A stretch of 64,000 nt of DNA from Acidobacteriota bacterium (lineage in GTDB: Bacteria; Acidobacteriota; Blastocatellia; Pyrinomonadales; Pyrinomonadaceae): contig RFGC01000037.1 in NCBI GenBank assembly GCA_003697135.1, forward strand, positions 1 to 64,000. Direction: 5' to 3'. Every line of letters starts with the position of its first letter. Position 1 is the stretch's first letter. The position numbers were made by a program, and so were the translations under genes. Below, one piece after another: positions 17,514 to 30,688 of this stretch. Below the pieces are notes generated by a model. The model ran no database searches. It was not told the DNA's origin and was given only the letters and a program-made list of their open reading frames with translations.

Positions 17514-17801
17514 ATGGATGTTAGGAAGGTAGCAAAATTGGCGCATTTAGAGATAACGGAGGAAGAAGTTGCCATTTACACGCCGCAGATGCAAAAGATA
17601 GTTGCTTACGTCGAGCAATTAAACGAGCTTGACACGGAAAAAGTTGAACCGGCAATTGGAGGGCTAACACCTGAAGGGCAAGCGACCGAGGCTGTTCGCA
17701 AGGAAGACAAGCCTCATCAAACTTTGGGACAAGATTCGGCTATTTCGCAAGCTCCTGATGCACATGCAGGTTATTTTCGCGTTCCGAAAGTTTTGAGTTG
17801 A
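17514..17801 (+). CDS. gatC: Aspartyl/glutamyl-tRNA amidotransferase subunit C
   Basis: A 95-aa protein of typical GatC length. It begins VRKVAKLAHLEITEEEVA, continues with QKIVAYVEQLNELDTEKVEP, and ends DAHAGYFRVPKVL; all three segments are GatC signatures. It wraps around GatA and stabilises the GatCAB complex. It lies 26 nt after gatB. Confidence 0.95.
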   Translation: MDVRKVAKLAHLEITEEEVAIYTPQMQKIVAYVEQLNELDTEKVEPAIGGLTPEGQATEAVRKEDKPHQTLGQDSAISQAPDAHAGYFRVPKVLS

Positions 17802-17832
17802 AGTTTCGTTAGTCTTTTAGTTTTCAGCTTAA

Positions 17833-18273
17833 ATGCTAACTTCTCGAAGGCGAAACAGTTTAGTTTTGAGCATAATTTTTGTGTGTTTTCAGGTGTCTTG
17901 TAGTATTCCGAATCTGGAGCCTCCTGAATGCTCGGAGGCAAGGCAAAAGGTAAAAGAGTTTTATTCTTATCATTTTGCTGATGACATGAGTTTTTCAATT
18001 GAAAAACTTGAAAAAAGAAAGAATTATTTGACGGAAAGATTTTTCGAGGAATTGAAAGGCGAGCAAACTCAAGCAGACGTTTTTACTACGGGAGATACGG
18101 ATTTTCCAAAAAGTTTCAGTGTCGGTAGGTGTCAGCTAGTCGAGCCTGGCAAAGCCGAAATAGATGTTTTACTTTTGTGGAGAAGAGATAACTATACAAG
18201 CGAGCAACGCTTGATAAAGATTGAAATGCAAAAACAAAACAATACATGGTTGATAGACGAGATACGAAGATGA
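17833..18273 (+). CDS. Small predicted lipoprotein inside the gat operon
   Basis: A 146-aa protein of unknown function. A basic N-terminus (SRRRN) and hydrophobic stretch end in VSC, a plausible lipobox at Cys23. The mature part is polar with about two helices and a C-terminal beta section ([19 protein letters not shown]) that looks NTF2/DUF3828-like, a weak impression. Its stop overlaps the gatA start (ATGA), so it is translationally coupled to gatA. Its presence between gatC and gatA is unusual; a direct role in tRNA amidation is unlikely. Confidence 0.7.
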   Translation: MLTSRRRNSLVLSIIFVCFQVSCSIPNLEPPECSEARQKVKEFYSYHFADDMSFSIEKLEKRKNYLTERFFEELKGEQTQADVFTTGDTDFPKSFSVGRCQLVEPGKAEIDVLLLWRRDNYTSEQRLIKIEMQKQNNTWLIDEIRR

Positions 18274-19676
18274 GTCAAATCAGAGCGAAAATCGAAAAAG
18301 TCCTTGACAACGCCGAAAGGCTGAATGAAGTGCTTAATGCGTTCTTGACGATTGATAGAGAATACGCTCTCAAGCGTGCAGATGAACTTGAAAACTCGCC
18401 TATTCATGGAAAGCTCCATGGTGTCCCGATTGCAGTCAAGGATAACATTTGCACAAGCTGGACTCGAACTACTTGTGCGTCGAGGATTCTGGCAAATTAT
18501 CGTCCGCAGTATAATGCAACCGTTGTCGAAAAGTTGCTTGCCGAAGGTGCTGTAATAATCGGAAAAACAAACATGGACGAATTTGCGATGGGTTCGTCTA
18601 ATGAGAACTCTGCTTTCGGGATTGTGCGGAATCCCTGGGATCTGGAGAGAGTGCCGGGTGGAAGTTCTGGAGGTTCTGCGGCGGCGGTTGCGGCAGGAAT
18701 TGTTGATGTTGCTTTAGGCTCTGATACTGGTGGTTCGATACGTCAACCTGCCTCCTTTTGCGGTGTTTTTGGCATCAAGCCGACTTACGGTAGGGTCTCG
18801 CGCTACGGGCTAGTTGCTTTTGGTTCTTCGCTTGATCAAATTGGAGTCTTTGGGCGAACAACACGCAACGTGGCTGAAGTTCTGGAAGTAATATCAGGCC
18901 GGGACGAGCGCGACGCAACTTCGGCTGATGTTCCTGTGCCCGAATACACAAAACAACTCGATGATGAAATCAAAGGAGTAAAAATCGGTTTTCCACGTTC
19001 GCTTTTTGGTGAAGGATTGGACGCAGAGGTTAAATCTACGATTGAGCAAGCAATTGAGAATTTTGCGTCAATCGGTGCCGAAATAGTCGAGATTGATTTA
19101 CCGCTACTCAAGTATGGCATTGCTGTTTATTACATAATTGCGACTGCTGAGGCATCGTCGAATCTAGCCAGATACGATGGTGTTAGATATGGCTTCCGTG
19201 CCGAAGATGTGCATGAGCTTCGTCAGATGTATTACAAAACGAGAGAAGAAGGCTTTGGTGCGGAAGTGAAAAGAAGGATAATGCTCGGAACTTATGTTTT
19301 ATCGAGCGGTTACTACGATGCATACTATGCAAAAGCGCAGAAAGTCCGAACGCTTTTGAGAAGCGATTTTCAAGCGGCTTTCCAAAAGTGCGATGTGATA
19401 ATAACGCCTACATCGCCAACAGTTGCTTTTCGCATTGGAGAAAAGACAGACGATCCTCTTGCAATGTATCTAAGCGATGTTTACACAGTAACGGCTAACT
19501 TAGTGAGCATTCCGGGCATTTCTGTTCCTTGCGGTTTGTCGAAAGAAGGATTGCCTATCGGTATGCAGATTTTAGGTAACTACTGGTCGGAGAGCTTGCT
19601 TTTGAGGCTTTCAAATGCTTATGAGTTGTTTTTCCCAATCCAAGCAAAACCAAAGGTTTGGGTTGAGAAAGAATAG
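18270..19676 (+). CDS. gatA: Aspartyl/glutamyl-tRNA amidotransferase subunit A
   Basis: A 468-aa amidase-signature protein. The catalytic Lys is in [10 protein letters not shown], the cis-Ser in [15 protein letters not shown], and the nucleophile Ser in [16 protein letters not shown]. It hydrolyses Gln to supply ammonia to GatB. The start at 18270 is preferred over in-frame ATG 18246 because family members begin near this point ([11 protein letters not shown]) and it overlaps the preceding stop as ATGA. The C-terminal PGISVPCGL and [10 protein letters not shown] segments are typical. Confidence 0.96.
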   Translation: MSQIRAKIEKVLDNAERLNEVLNAFLTIDREYALKRADELENSPIHGKLHGVPIAVKDNICTSWTRTTCASRILANYRPQYNATVVEKLLAEGAVIIGKTNMDEFAMGSSNENSAFGIVRNPWDLERVPGGSSGGSAAAVAAGIVDVALGSDTGGSIRQPASFCGVFGIKPTYGRVSRYGLVAFGSSLDQIGVFGRTTRNVAEVLEVISGRDERDATSADVPVPEYTKQLDDEIKGVKIGFPRSLFGEGLDAEVKSTIEQAIENFASIGAEIVEIDLPLLKYGIAVYYIIATAEASSNLARYDGVRYGFRAEDVHELRQMYYKTREEGFGAEVKRRIMLGTYVLSSGYYDAYYAKAQKVRTLLRSDFQAAFQKCDVIITPTSPTVAFRIGEKTDDPLAMYLSDVYTVTANLVSIPGISVPCGLSKEGLPIGMQILGNYWSESLLLRLSNAYELFFPIQAKPKVWVEKE

Positions 19677-19766
19677 ATGTTTCAGTTTTTGTGAATTTCC
19701 CTAGAGATGAGCTATGAAACTGGTATCAAGTCTATCTTTGCAAATCCTCTTGAAATTGTGAGGTGG

Positions 19767-21545
19767 TTAGTCCCAGTCGAGTATTCTTATAATTGATTCG
19801 TCAACTACAATCTCATCTTCTTCAAGATTGAGAATATCAGAAGCTTTTTTCTTTTGTGGGGCTTCAGATTGTTTTGGTTGTTGTGGTCCTTTGATAGTAG
19901 AAGAATCAGCGATTTCTTTTGCCGTGTCTTTTTCAGGAGATTTTAAGCTAGTAGCTACTTGCTTCTGTTCTGTGATAGGACTTTTTGGTTTTGGTGAGGC
20001 GGGTTTTTCCAATTCTGCTAGCTCTGTTAATAGATTTTGCCAATTTATCTTATACTGAAGCAATTTTTCGGCTTTATCGGCTGGAAGTGGTGGAGCAAAA
20101 AGATAGCCTTGCCCCATGTCACAACCGAATTTTCTAAGGTGATAGAGTTGGTTTGCGTTTTCTACGCCTTCTGCGACTACCGATAAATTCAAACTCTTTG
20201 CTAATGTGATTATTGTTCGGGTTATTGCAACGTTTTCGGCTTTTCGCTCCATGCCGTTTATGAAGGAACGATCAATTTTAAGCGTATCTACAGGGAAGCG
20301 GTGTAAGTAACTAAGGCTTGAATATCCTGTTCCGAAATCGTCAATCGAAATTTTAGTTCCTAACTTTTTGAACTTTTCTAGAATTTCTACAGCCTTTTCG
20401 GCATCTTCCATGATCGTGCTTTCCGTTATCTCCAATTTCAGACTACCAGGAGGAATTCTGCTTTCGTGAATTACTCTTTCAACTTCGTCGTATAAGGATT
20501 TTTCTGAGAAATGAACACCTGAAAGGTTAACACTGATTGTAAGATCGGGAGCTAATTCCTGCCAGTAGAAGAGTTTTCTACAAGCTTGCGCCAGAATCCA
20601 GTAGGTCATGGGTTCTATGAGGCCGTTTTTCTCACAAAAACCTATGAACTCTCCGGGCATCACGATACCCCTTTTTGGGTGTCTCCATCGGATTAGAACT
20701 TCAAAGCCGACAAGCGTTAAACTCTGTATTGAAACTATCGGTTGAAAATAAGGCTCGAATTCTTTCTTTTCAAGAGCGTTACGCAGTTCTAATTCTAGTT
20801 GTTGGAGTTTCAATATTCGCTCTTGCATTGAGCTATCAAAAATCGCATAACCTTTTTCAGATTCTCTGGCCTCCTGCAATGCAATCTCTGCTTCTCTTAT
20901 TAGATCTTCTGAACGAATATGAGCTTCTTTGTATAGGCTTATTCCTATAACAGGTTTGATAGTCACTTCATTGCCGTCTATCTTATAAGGTTTTCTCAAT
21001 TTTGTAATCGTAAGGTTGGCAATGTCTTTAGCTTCTCTTTCGTTCACATTATTGAGAATAAAACCAAGCCTTGAGCCTTCTAGCCTTGCCAAAAAATCGC
21101 CTATTTTAGTGACTTCTCTAACTGTTTCTGAGACTCTTCTTATCAGCTTATCGCCATAGATGTTTCCTAAAGACTCGCTTATATCGCCGAACCCGTCTAA
21201 GTTCAATATCATCACGGCGAAATCTTCGCTGGAAGGATTTGTGCGTTTTTTTTCGATAGCGAGTTTTATATTTTCATGAAAAAGCTCTTTTCTCGGTAAG
21301 CCTGTTAATATATCGTGGTAAACAGCACGTCTTAACTTTTCCTTACTTTCCTTGAGTGCTTTATTTGCTTCTTCTTGTTCAATAAGTTGTTCTCGTAACG
21401 CCGAAATCGTATTTTCGGCTTCTTTGAGACGCAAACGCTCTTTCTCGAGTTCCTGCTCGAACTCTTTTTTTATACTGGAAATATATTTGAGTCCACCAAA
21501 AGCTATAAGCAAGCAGGCTATTGTGATTATTAAGATGGTTATCAT
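19767..21545 (-). CDS. Membrane-anchored GGDEF-EAL protein with degenerate GGDEF
   Basis: A 592-aa protein. It has an N-terminal membrane helix (about 2-18), then a coiled coil (about 25-75), a GGDEF domain (about 80-235), an EAL domain (about 250-500) and a Pro/Lys/Glu-rich tail. The GGDEF site reads LEGSR in place of GGDEF, so cyclase activity is unlikely. The EAL domain has EVL, ITESTIMED, IDDFGTGYSSLSYL, KIDRSFI and VAEGVEN, i.e. its metal-binding acids appear intact, so c-di-GMP phosphodiesterase activity is likely. The GGDEF could serve as a GTP-sensing regulatory domain. It is divergent from the pseudouridine synthase gene. Confidence 0.9.
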   Translation of the reverse strand: MITILIITIACLLIAFGGLKYISSIKKEFEQELEKERLRLKEAENTISALREQLIEQEEANKALKESKEKLRRAVYHDILTGLPRKELFHENIKLAIEKKRTNPSSEDFAVMILNLDGFGDISESLGNIYGDKLIRRVSETVREVTKIGDFLARLEGSRLGFILNNVNEREAKDIANLTITKLRKPYKIDGNEVTIKPVIGISLYKEAHIRSEDLIREAEIALQEARESEKGYAIFDSSMQERILKLQQLELELRNALEKKEFEPYFQPIVSIQSLTLVGFEVLIRWRHPKRGIVMPGEFIGFCEKNGLIEPMTYWILAQACRKLFYWQELAPDLTISVNLSGVHFSEKSLYDEVERVIHESRIPPGSLKLEITESTIMEDAEKAVEILEKFKKLGTKISIDDFGTGYSSLSYLHRFPVDTLKIDRSFINGMERKAENVAITRTIITLAKSLNLSVVAEGVENANQLYHLRKFGCDMGQGYLFAPPLPADKAEKLLQYKINWQNLLTELAELEKPASPKPKSPITEQKQVATSLKSPEKDTAKEIADSSTIKGPQQPKQSEAPQKKKASDILNLEEDEIVVDESIIRILDWD

Positions 21546-21652
21546 AAAAAGCCAATTTAAGGACGTTTGTAGTATAAGAAAAATTAACTAGATGTGCAAG
21601 GAAATTTTTGATACTTGTTTAATTTTTGTTTGTATGTGGAATTTTTCTGTCT

Positions 21653-22402
21653 ATGATGAAACTTATGGTTGAAGAAAGATTACAAAAACTGATAGCTAAA
21701 GCTGGTATAGCTTCTCGTAGGAAAGCCGAGGAGTTGATAAAAAGTGGTGTTGTTACGGTAAACGGTAAGGTTGTCACGCAGTTAGGGGCAAAAGCAGATC
21801 CCGAGAAAGATCACATAAAAGTTGAAGGAAAGTTGATAAATCCCAAGCTTGCGAAGCGACAAAAGGTTTATTTTTTGCTTAACAAGCCAAAAGGAGTTCT
21901 TTCCAGCACTGATGATCCGAAAAAAAGAAGGTTGGTTACTGATTTTGTCCCGAAAAAGTTTGGTAAAGTTTTTCCTGTCGGAAGGCTCGATTACAATAGC
22001 GAAGGATTGATAATCCTGACAAACGACGGTGATCTTGCAAATCTGATTGCTTCATCGAGAACTATACCGAAAGTTTACAGAGTCAAAGTCAAAGGAATAC
22101 CGAACGAAAAGGCTATTGAGCGATTGCGTCGGGGCATAAGGCTCAAAGATGGCTACAAAACTGCACCTGCGGAAATCAAGCAGATAAAAACAACTGAGAA
22201 AAATGCCTGGTTTGAAGTTACGCTTTATGAAGGTCACAATCAGCAAATTCGTAAAATGTTCGATGAAATCGGGCATTCAGTTGTGAAATTGCGTCGAGTG
22301 CAGATAGGTCACTTAACGGATAAAGGTTTGCCAGTCGGACAAATAAGAGAGCTTTCTGATGAGGAAATCAAAAGATTTTTCTCTAAAAGGCAAGAAGGCT
22401 AG
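21653..22402 (+). CDS. RsuA/RluB-family 23S/16S rRNA pseudouridine synthase
   Basis: About 249 aa. An S4 RNA-binding domain (EERLQKLIAKAGIASRRKAEELI...GVVTVNG) is followed by the catalytic domain with YFLLNKPKGVLSS and the active-site GRLDYNSEGLIILTNDG (catalytic Asp in the RLD triplet), and the C-terminal EGHNQQIRKMF. The family isomerises a specific uridine in rRNA (RluB/RsuA/RluE/RluF group); the exact site is not resolved here. Alternative starts are 21626, 21656 and 21665; no strong ribosome-binding site decides between them. Confidence 0.92.
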   Translation: MMKLMVEERLQKLIAKAGIASRRKAEELIKSGVVTVNGKVVTQLGAKADPEKDHIKVEGKLINPKLAKRQKVYFLLNKPKGVLSSTDDPKKRRLVTDFVPKKFGKVFPVGRLDYNSEGLIILTNDGDLANLIASSRTIPKVYRVKVKGIPNEKAIERLRRGIRLKDGYKTAPAEIKQIKTTEKNAWFEVTLYEGHNQQIRKMFDEIGHSVVKLRRVQIGHLTDKGLPVGQIRELSDEEIKRFFSKRQEG

Positions 22403-22507
22403 AAAAACAGAGAGAGCTGTTTAGAGTTTGCTAGATTGGATTTTTAAGATTGAAAAATGTTAAATTTTCAAAAGTAGCGAATTTTACAAGGATTGTTAGT
22501 TTGTGCG

Positions 22508-22831
22508 ATGAGTCAGAATACTGCTTATTGCTTGATAGTTGAAGGTAGTTATTTGGACGCTTCGGAAGCAGAACAGGCTTTGCGTGATCCTTTCATTGAA
22601 GAGTGGGTTGAAGAGACTGGAAATTTCAAGATAGACAATTTTGACGAGATTTTAGTAGTGCAAGGCATTTCGCTCGGTGATTTGGAAATAGAGATGATAG
22701 ATGATGAAGTTTTTAGAATCACCTGTAGCGGAGGGCGTCCACTAAACCGACATACGGCAAACCAGTTAGCAGAGACTTTAAGAAGGCAAGGTATGTTTGA
22801 TGAGGTGAGAGTCGAGCCTTTGGAAAAATAG
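22508..22831 (+). CDS. Conserved-looking small acidic protein, unknown function
   Basis: A 107-aa acidic protein without signal or membrane segment. Predicted order is a beta strand (AYCLIVEGSY), a helix rich in Glu/Asp, a strand pair (LGDLEIEMIDDEVFRITCSG), and a C-terminal helix (NRHTANQLAETLRRQG) followed by a strand. The alternation suggests a small alpha/beta domain. I do not recognise the family. ATG 22508 is chosen over 22493 (TTG). It sits between the pseudouridine synthase and the macro-domain gene, all plus strand with gaps of about 100 and 31 nt. Confidence 0.6.
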   Translation: MSQNTAYCLIVEGSYLDASEAEQALRDPFIEEWVEETGNFKIDNFDEILVVQGISLGDLEIEMIDDEVFRITCSGGRPLNRHTANQLAETLRRQGMFDEVRVEPLEK

Positions 22832-22862
22832 GACTGAAGACTAGTTTTTTCCGAGAATTGAG

Positions 22863-23444
22863 ATGGTTACTTTAGCGAGTTATTTGAACGGGAAAATCGT
22901 TGTAAGTGTTGGTGACATAACGAAGGAAGAAACAGATGCCATAGTCAATGCCGCAAATTCATCGCTTCTCGGTGGAGGTGGTGTTGACGGTGCAATCCAT
23001 AGGGCTGGTGGACCTGAGATTTTGCAAGAATGCAAAAAGATTAGGCAAACACTTTATCCCGACGGATTGCCGACGGGAAAAGCTGTTATAACGACAGGCG
23101 GGAAACTAAAGGCAAAATATGTTATTCACACCGTTGGGCCTATCTACGGACAAAATCAGGGCAAGGACGCAGAACTTTTAGCCGATTGCTACATCAACTC
23201 ACTTAAGCTCGCAGTCGAAAAGGGAATCAAAAGCATTGCGTTTCCTTCAATCTCTACAGGAGCTTTCGGTTATCCGAAAGATGAAGCAGCCGCAGTTTCT
23301 TCGCAAGCGATTGAGAATTTCTTGAGTAGCCAAGAATCAAAGACTTTGAATTTGATAAAGCTGGTTTTCTTTTCTGAACAAGATGCAAAGATTTTCATAG
23401 AAAACCAAAAGTTTACAGCAGTTCCAAAATCAACTGAAGGATAA
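22863..23444 (+). CDS. Macro-domain protein (ADP-ribose/O-acetyl-ADP-ribose hydrolase-like)
   Basis: A 193-aa single macro domain. Signatures are GDITKEETDAIVNAANSSLL, GGGGVDGAIHRAGG, the TGKAVITTGG strand, KYVIHTVGPIY and the phosphate loop SIAFPSISTGAFGYP. This is the MacroD/YmdB-like layout. Such proteins hydrolyse O-acetyl-ADP-ribose or remove ADP-ribose from acidic residues. No ADP-ribosyltransferase or toxin gene is adjacent, so a toxin-antitoxin role is not supported here. It lies 8 nt upstream of the glucan phosphorylase gene, probably the same transcript. Confidence 0.92.
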   Translation: MVTLASYLNGKIVVSVGDITKEETDAIVNAANSSLLGGGGVDGAIHRAGGPEILQECKKIRQTLYPDGLPTGKAVITTGGKLKAKYVIHTVGPIYGQNQGKDAELLADCYINSLKLAVEKGIKSIAFPSISTGAFGYPKDEAAAVSSQAIENFLSSQESKTLNLIKLVFFSEQDAKIFIENQKFTAVPKSTEG

Positions 23445-23452
23445 CAAGCCTT

Positions 23453-25729
23453 ATGATTTCTCCTGAACTTATCGAAGAAAACTCGGAGACAGAGAATTTT
23501 TTGATCAATCAGCAGAGCGAAAAAGTTTCCGAAATAGGTAGGAAGCTTCCCGATCCGATAAAAGGTTTGGAAGAAATTTCTGATAACTTCTACTGGTCAT
23601 GGCAAAGGGAGGGCGTAGAGCTTTTCAGAAGTCTTGAGCCTATTTTATGGGAAAAGGTCGAACACAATCCGAGGCGATTGCTTAAAGAAGTAAGTGAATT
23701 CTTGCTATGGCAAAAGGCAAGTGAAACGGATTATGTTGAAAAAGTTCAGCGCTTTGTCGAAAAGCAAAGAAAGTATTTGTCTGAGTCTTGCGTTTCATAC
23801 GGCAGAATTACTTCTGACAATCCAGTAGCTTATTTTTGTGCTGAATACGGCATTCACAGTTCGCTTCCGCTTTATTCGGGTGGGCTTGGTATTCTTGCTG
23901 GTGATCATTTGAAATCGGCAAGCGACATGAAGATTCCGCTTGTAGCGGTTGGGCTTTTCTATCGCTTTGGATACTTTCGTCAAAAAATATCTCATGACGG
24001 TTGGCAAGAGGAAAGATACGTTGATTCCTTCGGACTCGATCTGCCGATTAAGTTAGTCGTTGACGAAAAGGGCAGAAGAGTTGTTGTAATGGTGCATATT
24101 CGAGGAAGAGAGGTCAAGGCGCAAGCCTGGCTGATAAGTGTTGGGCGGGTTAGACTCTATTTGCTGGATACGAACATACCGGAAAATAACGAAATAGACC
24201 GTCACATAACCGGGCATCTTTACGGTGGAGACTCGGAAACTAGAATTGTTCAAGAAAAGGTTTTAGGCATAGGTGGCGTTCGATTGCTGAAAAAGCTTGG
24301 TATTCAACCTTCGGTTTACCATCTGAACGAAGGGCATTCTGCTTTTTTGACACTCGAGCTTGCAAGGCAATTTTTAGAGGAGAATCCGGATAAAAGTTTT
24401 CAAGATGCTGTTTCATATGTTCGTGAAAAATGTGTTTTCACAACTCATACTCCTGTTTCGGCAGGAAACGATGCTTTCTCGCCAGAGCTTATTGACGCTT
24501 GTTTTGACAAAGGTTTCATAAGCGCTTTGAAACTGACTAGAGAAGAGCTACTTGCCTTTGGGAAGGTGAATCCTTCAGATCAGAACGAATGGTTTGGCAT
24601 GACGCCTCTGGCTTTAAGAATGTCGGGAAAGTCCAACGGGGTAAGCAAAAAACACGCAGAGGTTTCCCGAAAACTCTGGCAGGCAATCTTTGTTACGAAT
24701 AGAGAAAGTTTCTTCGGGCAATCAGATTTTTCAGGTGCGTCCGAGAGTTTAGAAACTGCGTCCGAGAGTTTAGAAACAGATTCATCAAGCGTTCCAATAA
24801 TTCATGTCACAAACGGTGTCCATCCGCTTACTTGGATTGCTCCGCAATTTCAGGCACTTTATGAAAAATTCATAGGTGAGAATTGGATTGAGAAACTTGA
24901 GAATCCTATCGAATGGAAACAGGCAGTCGAACGAATCCCAGATGAAGAAATCTGGAAAGCGCATCAATTTCTGAAGAATCTTCTGATTCACTATATCCGT
25001 CGCAAGTTATTTGCAAGGGATACTGGAAGATTTGAGATGATTCATGAACACAAAGACACGAGACATTTTTTTGATCCGAACATTCTAACAATAGGCTTTG
25101 CCCGCAGAGTCACAGGCTATAAGAGATGGAATTTGATATTGAGGGATTTCGAGAGATTGATAAGGATCATTGACAATCCCGAAAGGCCAGTTCAGTTCGT
25201 TTTTGCAGGTAAGGCGCATCCGCAGGATAGGGAAGCTAAGATACTTTTGCAGAATCTCATGAGTCAAAATCAAAACGAGGCATGGCTTCGGCGAGCTGCT
25301 TTCATTGAAGATTACGATCAAGAGATTGCCAAGAATTTAGTTCAAGGAGTTGATGTTTGGCTGAACGTGCCAAGACGGCCGCTGGAAGCATCGGGAACAA
25401 GCGGACAAAAGGCGGCTATGAACGGCGTTTTGAATTTCTCTATTCTCGACGGATGGTGGATTGAAGGCTACAACGGTGAAAACGGTTTCGCAATTGGTGG
25501 GCTGGACGGTGATATTCATTCATCTAACCAAGATGAAGTTGATGCTCAAGATGCAGAATCGTTTTACCAAGTTCTAGAACATGAGGTTGTCCGACTGTTT
25601 TATGAAAGAGATGAAAAAGGGCTTCCGAGAAAATGGATTTCAATGATGAGAAACTCAATTCAGACTTTGACACCTCAGTTTTCGAGTAATCGAATGCTCA
25701 AAGAATATCTGGAAAAGATTTACACATAA
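23453..25729 (+). CDS. Alpha-glucan (glycogen/maltodextrin) phosphorylase, GT35
   Basis: A 758-aa protein of the shorter bacterial alpha-glucan phosphorylase type. The N-terminal DUF3417-like segment (LEEISDNFYWSWQREGVELF) is followed by AYFCAEYGIHSSLPLYSGGLG and LAGDHLKSASDMKIP. YHLNEGHSAFLTLELAR and FTTHTPVSAGNDAF are family motifs. The PLP-site motif is EASGTSGQKAAMNGVLN with the Schiff-base Lys. It releases glucose-1-phosphate from alpha-1,4-glucans. A short in-frame tandem duplication (ASESLET twice) lies in a surface-like linker near residues 430-442. It follows the macro gene closely. Confidence 0.93.
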   Translation: MISPELIEENSETENFLINQQSEKVSEIGRKLPDPIKGLEEISDNFYWSWQREGVELFRSLEPILWEKVEHNPRRLLKEVSEFLLWQKASETDYVEKVQRFVEKQRKYLSESCVSYGRITSDNPVAYFCAEYGIHSSLPLYSGGLGILAGDHLKSASDMKIPLVAVGLFYRFGYFRQKISHDGWQEERYVDSFGLDLPIKLVVDEKGRRVVVMVHIRGREVKAQAWLISVGRVRLYLLDTNIPENNEIDRHITGHLYGGDSETRIVQEKVLGIGGVRLLKKLGIQPSVYHLNEGHSAFLTLELARQFLEENPDKSFQDAVSYVREKCVFTTHTPVSAGNDAFSPELIDACFDKGFISALKLTREELLAFGKVNPSDQNEWFGMTPLALRMSGKSNGVSKKHAEVSRKLWQAIFVTNRESFFGQSDFSGASESLETASESLETDSSSVPIIHVTNGVHPLTWIAPQFQALYEKFIGENWIEKLENPIEWKQAVERIPDEEIWKAHQFLKNLLIHYIRRKLFARDTGRFEMIHEHKDTRHFFDPNILTIGFARRVTGYKRWNLILRDFERLIRIIDNPERPVQFVFAGKAHPQDREAKILLQNLMSQNQNEAWLRRAAFIEDYDQEIAKNLVQGVDVWLNVPRRPLEASGTSGQKAAMNGVLNFSILDGWWIEGYNGENGFAIGGLDGDIHSSNQDEVDAQDAESFYQVLEHEVVRLFYERDEKGLPRKWISMMRNSIQTLTPQFSSNRMLKEYLEKIYT
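24736..24777 (+). repeat. 21-bp in-frame tandem duplication within the phosphorylase gene
   Basis: Two perfect head-to-tail copies of a 21-bp unit (24736-24756 and 24757-24777), each contributing ASESLET. It is in frame, in a polar linker. Confidence 0.9.
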
Positions 25730-25776
25730 AGCTCTTAATCTATTGGGCTAGAATTTGGTTTGGTGTATTCGGAAAT

Positions 25777-26517
25777 ATGATGCATGCGGTTCAGAACGAA
25801 TACGCAAAACGCAAAATTTTGCTTTGGGATATTGACGGGACTTTGATTTTATCAACTACGCGTGGGAGCTACAAGCTCTATTTTGCTTCAACGATGCAAA
25901 AAGTTTTTGGTTCGTCTGGAGACCTGGAAGCTGTCATGCCTTCAGGTATGACTGATACTCAAATCATGTATGAATCTCTCAAAAACAAAGGTTTCACGCC
26001 CGAGAAGATTTTGAGCAAGAGAGATGTGCTTTTGAGAACTTTCAAAGAAGAAATGCTCAAAGTTCACGAAAGCGGGAAAGAAAGCTACAGAGTTTTAGAA
26101 GGTGTCGAAGAAATTCTGACAGCAACGTTGCAGAAACAAAATTTTGTAAATGCTCTTCTGACGGGAAATTTATCAGTAGCGGCAGAAATAAAACTCCGTT
26201 CAGTTGGGCTTTGGAATTATTTCATAGATTCGTTGAATGTTTTTGGCGAGGTTTCATGTAACAGGAAGGACTTAGCATTTGAGGCTTTGAGGCGCTTTCG
26301 AGAAAGATACAAATTCAATTTCTCTCCCAGCCAATTTGTCATCATCGGTGACACTCCAAACGACATATCTGCCGCTAGGGCAATAGGCGCAAAGGTTTTG
26401 TCAGTAGCAACAGGAAGAGTTCATGGAAAAGAAGATTTACTCAAACACAAACCAGATGCCTTAGTTGAAAGTCTGAAAGATACAGAACAAGTCTTGGAGA
26501 TTTTGGAAAACCTTTAA
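25777..26517 (+). CDS. HAD-superfamily hydrolase, phosphoglycolate phosphatase-like
   Basis: A 246-aa HAD subfamily I protein. Motif I is LLWDIDGTLI (nucleophile and acid Asp residues), motif II LLTGNLS, motif III the conserved Lys before the VIIGDTPNDISAARAIGAK motif IV. A four-helix cap lies between motifs I and II. It is a predicted small-molecule phosphatase with unknown substrate. ATG at 25777 or 25780 are equally possible. It is 47 nt after the phosphorylase gene, perhaps the same transcript. Confidence 0.85.
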   Translation: MMHAVQNEYAKRKILLWDIDGTLILSTTRGSYKLYFASTMQKVFGSSGDLEAVMPSGMTDTQIMYESLKNKGFTPEKILSKRDVLLRTFKEEMLKVHESGKESYRVLEGVEEILTATLQKQNFVNALLTGNLSVAAEIKLRSVGLWNYFIDSLNVFGEVSCNRKDLAFEALRRFRERYKFNFSPSQFVIIGDTPNDISAARAIGAKVLSVATGRVHGKEDLLKHKPDALVESLKDTEQVLEILENL

Positions 26518-26609
26518 TTTGATTAGTTTTAATTGCTCTCAAGCCCTTGATTCGCCTAATTTCGATATTATCTGGCGGAAATGCTAAAATAATACTTTGA
26601 AAATTTTAA

Positions 26610-30341
<3,732 letters not shown>

Positions 30342-30419
30342 TTCAGCCAAGTAGCAGAAAGTATGCGAGTGGCGTCATCATAGTTGTTGATTAGTCCTTT
30401 CAGGAAGGGCTTACTTAAA

Positions 30420-30677
30420 ATGGCTGACTTCCGAAAAAAGTTGCCCGATAATGTGGAAGGTAGGTTCTACGTTGATTCGAGTTGTATTGATTGTGACGTT
30501 TGCAGAGATACAGCACCAGCAAATTTCAAGCGTAACAATCAGTTCGGTTATTCCTACGTTTACAAACAACCGCAAAACGAAGAAGAGCTAGCCCGATGCC
30601 AGGAGGCAATGAATGCTTGTCCAGTTGAGGCGATAGGTGACGACGGAATTGTCGTAAAGACAAAGTCTCACCATTGA
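30420..30677 (+). CDS. Single [4Fe-4S] ferredoxin
   Basis: An 85-aa protein. The cluster ligands are C-I-D-C-D-V-C and a distant Cys in NACPVEAI, i.e. CxxCxxC...CP for one [4Fe-4S] cluster; the second cluster site is absent. This resembles small monocluster ferredoxins that carry electrons between soluble enzymes. ATG 30420 is chosen because AGGAAGG lies upstream; an upstream in-frame start at 30384 would add an unlikely 12 residues. It is convergent with the sigma-like gene. Confidence 0.88.
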   Translation: MADFRKKLPDNVEGRFYVDSSCIDCDVCRDTAPANFKRNNQFGYSYVYKQPQNEEELARCQEAMNACPVEAIGDDGIVVKTKSHH

Positions 30678-30688
30678 GGCGTGAAATG

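Noticed and set aside
22863-23444. Macro domain as part of a toxin-antitoxin (DarTG-like) system
   Set aside because: No ADP-ribosyltransferase or small toxin gene is adjacent; the neighbours are an unknown small protein and glucan phosphorylase.
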